A stretch of 64,000 nt of DNA from Lobosporangium transversale (Eukaryota > Mortierellomycota > Mortierellomycetes > Mortierellales > Mortierellaceae). Under the pieces are notes generated by a model. That model did no database searches. It was not told where the DNA came from and was given only the letters and a program-made list of their open reading frames with translations. This document shows positions 59,768 through 64,000 of this stretch, in pieces; positions within the stretch are counted from its first letter, which is position 1, and every line of letters starts with the position of its first letter. The position numbers and the translations under genes were made by a program. Where the stretch lies: NCBI RefSeq assembly GCF_002105155.1, contig NW_019028983.1, forward strand, positions 770,001 through 834,000, in the 5' to 3' direction.

Positions 59768-61351
59768 ATGACGGATATTTTGCGCCACTCTGGCTCATTT
59801 CAAAGTGCGGGGCCTCTAAACAATATGCTTGGAAGGCAGGTTACTATCCGGTCGGCGCGATCTTTACGTGGAGTGCTTCCAAGAAACGGTATTATCCTTG
59901 GCTCGGATTCTGGAGAATACGATCACCCTAAGATGTCTTTGTTTGAATGTGTCAAGACTATCTTATTCGCTACTAGGATCAATGTGTTGTTGATATTCAT
60001 ATTTCTGGGGATCATGGCAGTCAAGTTGAACTGGGCACCAGAAACAGTTTTTCTCCTAAACTTCATTGCTATCATCCCTTTGGCTAAACGTATGTATGCT
60101 TTTGCAGTATCAATCTCTTCGTTTGACAGCGTTAGTCCCCATTATCACTAAAACTATGTGTTTACCGTTCATCTCAGTACTTGGATACGCAACGGAGGAA
60201 ATTTCAATGAGACTGGGAGAGGTAATCCATACAGTCTCAAATACGCCTTCTTTTTGCCTGATTCTCTGTTACTTATCCTTTCTTCTTTTCTTCTATTTCC
60301 TTTAATCTGATCTCAAACGTATCAGAATCTCGGAGCACTACTAAATGCCTCTTTTGGAAATGCCATTGAGCTGATTTTGTCAGTTATTGCTTTAAAGGAA
60401 GGCAAGATTGATGTTGTCCAAGCATCTATCCTTGGATCTATACTCTCTAACTTGCTTTTGATAAGAGGAAAATGATCAGAAGATCTCCACTCGGACACAT
60501 TGGGGTACACAAAATATTTAGTTTTTTTTTTTTTTTTTTTTTTTTTTATAAATCTACTTTCATACCACGCTTCCCTGCTTAAACAGGTGCTTGGGTTCTG
60601 CTTTGTTTTTGGAGGTTATTATTATCAATCGCAAAAATTCAATCAAACCGCTGCCCAGATGTCGGCCTCACTACTTTCGCTCGCTTGTATGTCTTTGTTA
60701 GTCCCGGCTGCATTCGTGGCCGCTACCGACGAAGCTGATCAGACACATAGTATCCAAATCTTATCAGAAGGAACCTCAATCGTGCTCCTGGCTGTCTATG
60801 TCTTATACCTGGTTTTCCAACTCAAGACTCATACTCACCTCTATGTAAATGAAAATGAGGAAGAAGAGGAAGCTGTACTTCCACTCTGGGCAGGAATCGC
60901 CTTACTCTTAGTGGTTACTTTTGTAGTTGCGCTTTGTGCAGAGTACTTGGTAGGATCCATCGAAGGACTTTCTGAGTCATGGGGTACAAGTCCTACATTT
61001 ATCGGTCTGATTCTGCTACCTATTGTTGGCAACGCAGCAGAGCATGTCACGGCCGTCACAGTGGCCGTGAAGAATAAGATGGACTTGGCTATTGGTGTTG
61101 CTATTGGATCATCAATGCAGATTGCATTGTTTGTCACACCACTCATTGTCATCATTGGCTGGATCATCGGTCAACCCATGACCCTTTTTTTCAACACGTT
61201 TGAGACTTGCGTTCTGTTTGTCTCAGTCTTGATCGTCAACTATCTCATACAGGACGGCGAGTCAAACTGGTTAGAAGGCGTCATGTTGCTTAGCACATAT
61301 ATAGTTATTGCAATTGCCTTCTATGTTTATCCTGCAACGCCACATCATTAG
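59768..61351 (+). CDS. VCX1: Vacuolar Ca2+/H+ exchanger (CAX family), with an AT-AG intron
   Basis: Four exons, 59768-60089, 60178-60221, 60326-60460 and 60587-61351, join to 421 residues (Vcx1 is about 411). The start at 59768 is chosen since the upstream in-frame sequence is leader-like. Eleven hydrophobic segments are expected. The two alpha-repeat motifs are present: [20 protein letters not shown] and [20 protein letters not shown], whose acidic residues bind Ca2+. The acidic loop [10 protein letters not shown] separates the halves, as in the family. The exchanger uses the vacuolar proton gradient to store Ca2+ and Mn2+. The oddity is that the third intron begins with AT (ATAAGAGG at 60461) where GTAAGAGG is expected; reading through meets a TGA at 60474. 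The joined protein is otherwise perfect across the site ([15 protein letters not shown]). Confidence 0.88.
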
Positions 61352-62076
61352 TACATGCACATGAATGTCGGATTCGACGTGTGAAGCTCTTAAAAGTCGT
61401 AACAGGCTGAATATTTTATGCTCAGTTCAACTCGAAGCGATGAATTCCAGAGGATTCAGTGGATCCTTTTGTAGGCTTCTCCTTTCGTCCTTTAGTTACT
61501 TCGCTTTAAAGTATCCCTTCATCTACTTCTGTATCAAACTGCAATAATCTCAAGTCTTAATTAATTGTTCGCGCTTCAATTTTATGTAGAATGGGGTTCT
61601 TTAGGCACAGGTCGAGCATTTTGCCATATATAATTACCTTAATTTCTAGTGATTCTCTATTCCACAATTTTACGCATTCCATTTGATGGATCCTATCATT
61701 GTCCCTTTGAAATATCCGAGCATATTGAAGAACCCAATAGCACCGTACTCTCAGGACAACCAATCCACTTACTCTACCATGTACAAGAGTCACAAAGAAT
61801 GACTCGAAGGCCATTGGCGAGGAGTTTGAGGAGAAGAGCAATGGATCAACATACACTATGATATCAAGGAGCTTTAGTCTTCATACTACGCAAATCCCCA
61901 TCCGCAGTTCCCTTCACAGTAAAACATAAAATATACCAATGAATGAGAAATAAGTATATATCTCAACTTTCAGAATCAGTGCTGGCTGATGACACGTCGG
62001 TGTATGTGGCATGCATTTTTTTTTACACATCTTGGGACAGATGGAGGAATAATTTTGAACATGCAATGTTAATTTA
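61352..62076. other. Convergent spacer between VCX1 and hotdog-fold gene
   Basis: A plus-strand open stretch at about 61667-61861 (RIPFDGSYHCPFEISEHIEE) looks partly protein-like but has no start or splice support. Otherwise empty. Confidence 0.4.
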
Positions 62077-62819
62077 TTACTTGACTTTGAGATCAACTTT
62101 CCATGTTAGGGTGAGTTTTACAACGGTCTCGAAAGCGGCATTCTTAATTAAGACCTCGTTGACCAACTTTGTGATATCCCTATCATTAATCGGTGATACA
62201 ACGGAGCTTGCAGTAAGAAGTCCACGCGAGACTTTAATGTACTACGAATATGTTTCAAAAATATGAAGCGCGGATATCTCGTTAGATGTGATTAAATCGG
62301 TCATTAATATAAATATATGTATATATATTTTAAAACTCACTTCGGCATGAATATTGGTAAGAATGGCCCTATCCTTCTTGCCCAAGAGGGTAAATACTGC
62401 GAGGCCGCCAACTGTTTCTCCAAAGGTAACTAATGCAGCTGCATGAACACATCTGAATGGGTTTGAAATATTTTTGGTTTCCTTTGGTTGAAAATAAAAT
62501 GGAGAATTAAAATCCACATTCAACAATAATAAAACCTATTTTAAAAAACTCGTATAAAGCATACCTTCATAACACCACAGGCTTTGCCCTTTCTCAATTC
62601 CGTAATGCGGAAGTTAATGGACCTGGAATATGGGTTGGCGAAACCAGCGACAGTTGAAAAGATCCAGCCTCTCATACGGATGGGCAAGAGTCCAACATTG
62701 TTGAGGGCATCCCAGACTTGCAGGGGATCTCTCAAAGAACCCAGTTTTTTAGCAATAAAGAAGACGCCAGCGATCAGTCCTAAAAGGACCACGGATGCAA
62801 GGACGAGTGTATGATCCAT
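62077..62819 (-). CDS. Hotdog-fold thioesterase-like protein (DUF4442/PaaI-like) with N-terminal anchor
   Basis: Three exons on the minus strand, 62819-62565, 62481-62341 and 62241-62077, join in frame to 186 residues. A hydrophobic N-terminal segment (residues about 4-24, TLVLASVVLLGLIAGVFFIA) is a membrane anchor or signal. The rest fits the DUF4442 group of hotdog proteins: RGWIFSTVAGFANPYSRSIN, NPFRCVHAAALVTFGETVGG (the helix that lies in the substrate tunnel), TNIHAEYIKVSRGLLTASS and a last beta strand VVKLTLTWKVDL. Relatives include acyl-CoA thioesterases; activity here is inferred, not shown. It sits head to head, 367 nt from ISC1, which could indicate shared control of lipid metabolism. 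Confidence 0.75.
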
Positions 62820-63186
62820 TTATGCTTTCACTTTTGTGTTGTTTGTGATGTGTGCAAAGTCGTAGAGTATGTTAGTAGTGATCAGATCATATAATGTATT
62901 GCAAAATAGTTTTTGTCCTCTTGTACAATCACCAGTTAAATCTACATTCGAGCACCACTTACCACGGGAATGAATGTGTAAGACAGGGCAGGAAGATGAA
63001 GAACCTGCCGTGCGATGGTTAAAGTAAGAAGCTTACATGACCTGATCTCTCTTTTAGGAGGCAGAAGCAAGGAAACGTGCACGTGTTGACTCCATTGAGT
63101 TTCCTTATTATTTTTTCTCTCCAAGAGCCTCATCTCTGTATTCAATTGACTCTTCCACTTTTTATTCACTTTTTACGACCAAGACT
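62820..63186. promoter_or_regulatory. Divergent promoter region, hotdog protein and ISC1
   Basis: The 367-nt spacer lies between two divergent ATGs. No clear TATA box or known operator is visible. Confidence 0.4.
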
Positions 63187-63280
63187 ATGGCAACTGAAAC
63201 CCAACTCTCAGTACTAACACTTAACTGCTGGTAGCGTAATATCCCGCAAGCGACTTTGAAAATCTTGATGCAATCATTTC

Positions 63281-63311
<31 letters not shown>

Positions 63312-64000
63312 GAAGCATGCTTTAGGCTATTCTTTTACATTTTTTAATATTTTTGCTATCTTTATCACCTCAATTTGACAGGGGCCTTAAATTTATCGCC
63401 AAAGATCGACAGGATCGCTTGACAGCCATTGGCCGCTATCTCGCAGATCCCGCACGCAGCTATGACATTGTTGGCTTACAAGAGGTCTGGGTATATGATG
63501 ATTACTTACGTATCAAGGACCTTGTCCGAGACACTTTTCCTTACACGAAACATTGGTACTCAGGGGTCCTGGGTTCTGGGCTGGTGATTCTATCAAGATT
63601 TCCAATTGTGAATACAACGATGCGTAGATTCGCATTGAACGGCGACCCATTCAAGTTTTATCATGGAGATTGGTTTGTTGGCAAATGTTTTGTTAGTGCC
63701 ATTGTCATGCATCCAACATGTGGTGAAATTGAGGTCTTCAATACTCATGTAAGTGGGCTTTTTTTTTTATATTTTTGTTTGGTTCTGTGCTTTGTGCCGT
63801 TGTTCATCCATAATTTACTATCCATAATAGCTTCATGCGGGATATGATAAAGTAGGCACCCCGGATTCTTATCTAGGTTGCCGTGTTGGTGAAGCCTGGG
63901 AGATGGGGTCTGTTGTCAAAGCTGCTACGACTCAGGGTCGCCATGTTATTTCGGTAAGCGATTATTTTCTTTTTACCAGTGGTATTTTTTAACACAATTC
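63187..64000 (+). CDS. ISC1: ISC1/neutral sphingomyelinase (5' part; runs off the window)
   Basis: Three exons are seen: 63187-63230, 63382-63748 and 63831-63953, with a GTAAGC donor at 63954 leading out of the window. The first about 178 residues show the DNase I-like phosphodiesterase fold: LNCWGL (catalytic Asn), DIVGLQEVW (Mg2+-binding Glu), GSGLVILSRFPI, FYHGDWFVGKC (typical of neutral sphingomyelinases), IEVFNTHLHAGYD and RVGEAWEM. The yeast enzyme Isc1 cleaves inositol phosphosphingolipids to ceramide at ER and mitochondrial membranes. The C-terminal half with membrane segments is not in view. The first intron ends an exon of only 44 nt and contains an A tract of about 29 nt. Confidence 0.9.

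Overview
This is nuclear DNA of an early-diverging filamentous fungus, most likely Mucoromycota in the broad sense (Mortierellomycotina or a relative). The grounds are short GT-AG introns (mostly 50-200 nt) in almost every gene, a standard code, very long poly(T)/poly(A) tracts in introns and spacers, long CAG/CAA glutamine tracts, and gene content. That content includes a carotenoid cleavage oxygenase of the type used for trisporoid sex signals, a Rap/Rsr1 GTPase, and both Rab3GAP2 and full-length Ash2 homologues that many yeasts lack. The lineage call is inference.

Layout. 1-271: end of a mitochondrial-type methionyl-tRNA synthetase (+). 2.8-8.9 kb: EAF1/VID21-like NuA4 scaffold (+). 10.25-12.5 kb: carotenoid oxygenase (+). 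12.6-15.6 kb: Rab3GAP2-like protein (-). 15.7-16.4 kb: nuclease A inhibitor-like protein (-). 17.7-23.9 kb: Rom1/2-type Rho GEF (+). 24.1-25.3 kb: ATP synthase delta subunit (-). 25.8-29.7 kb: Tudor-SN/SND1 (+). 30.0-32.8 kb: an unidentified gene (-), a very tentative small gene, coding-like debris, and a small single-pass membrane protein (+). 33.5-35.2 kb: Rap1/RSR1 (-). 38.2-39.9 kb: PHO80-like cyclin with a Q-rich N terminus (+). 40.7-43.1 kb: GYP1/TBC1D22 Rab GAP (-). 43.5-44.9 kb: SEC20 SNARE (+). 45-52 kb: gene-poor, with decayed transposase and other dead coding sequence. 52.5-53.4 kb: a protein with a possible HMG/YABBY-like segment (-), 3' end unresolved. About 54.8-55.1 kb: dead Tc1/mariner copy. 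55.5-56.3 kb: His-rich hydrophilic protein (-). 56.7-59.6 kb: ASH2 (-). 59.8-61.4 kb: VCX1/CAX exchanger (+). 62.1-62.8 kb: hotdog-fold (DUF4442-like) protein (-). 63.2 kb to end: ISC1/neutral sphingomyelinase (+, cut by the window end).

Functionally this is ordinary housekeeping plus signalling: chromatin (NuA4, COMPASS), vesicle traffic (Rab3GAP2, GYP1, SEC20), polarity and wall integrity (ROM2, RSR1), mitochondrial energy, calcium and sphingolipids. I see no operon-like or gene-cluster logic, and no CRISPR or convincing RNA gene. I did not find a clear new biological system. The best leads are gene-structure oddities: an AT-AG intron in VCX1, a GC-AG intron in the Rab3GAP2 homologue, and an 11-nt apparent micro-intron in GYP1. 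A nuclease-inhibitor-like protein of a mainly bacterial family and a decayed region of mixed transposon origin are further leads. Gene models were built by hand from splice signals and reading phase. Family calls are from recognised motifs, not from searches.
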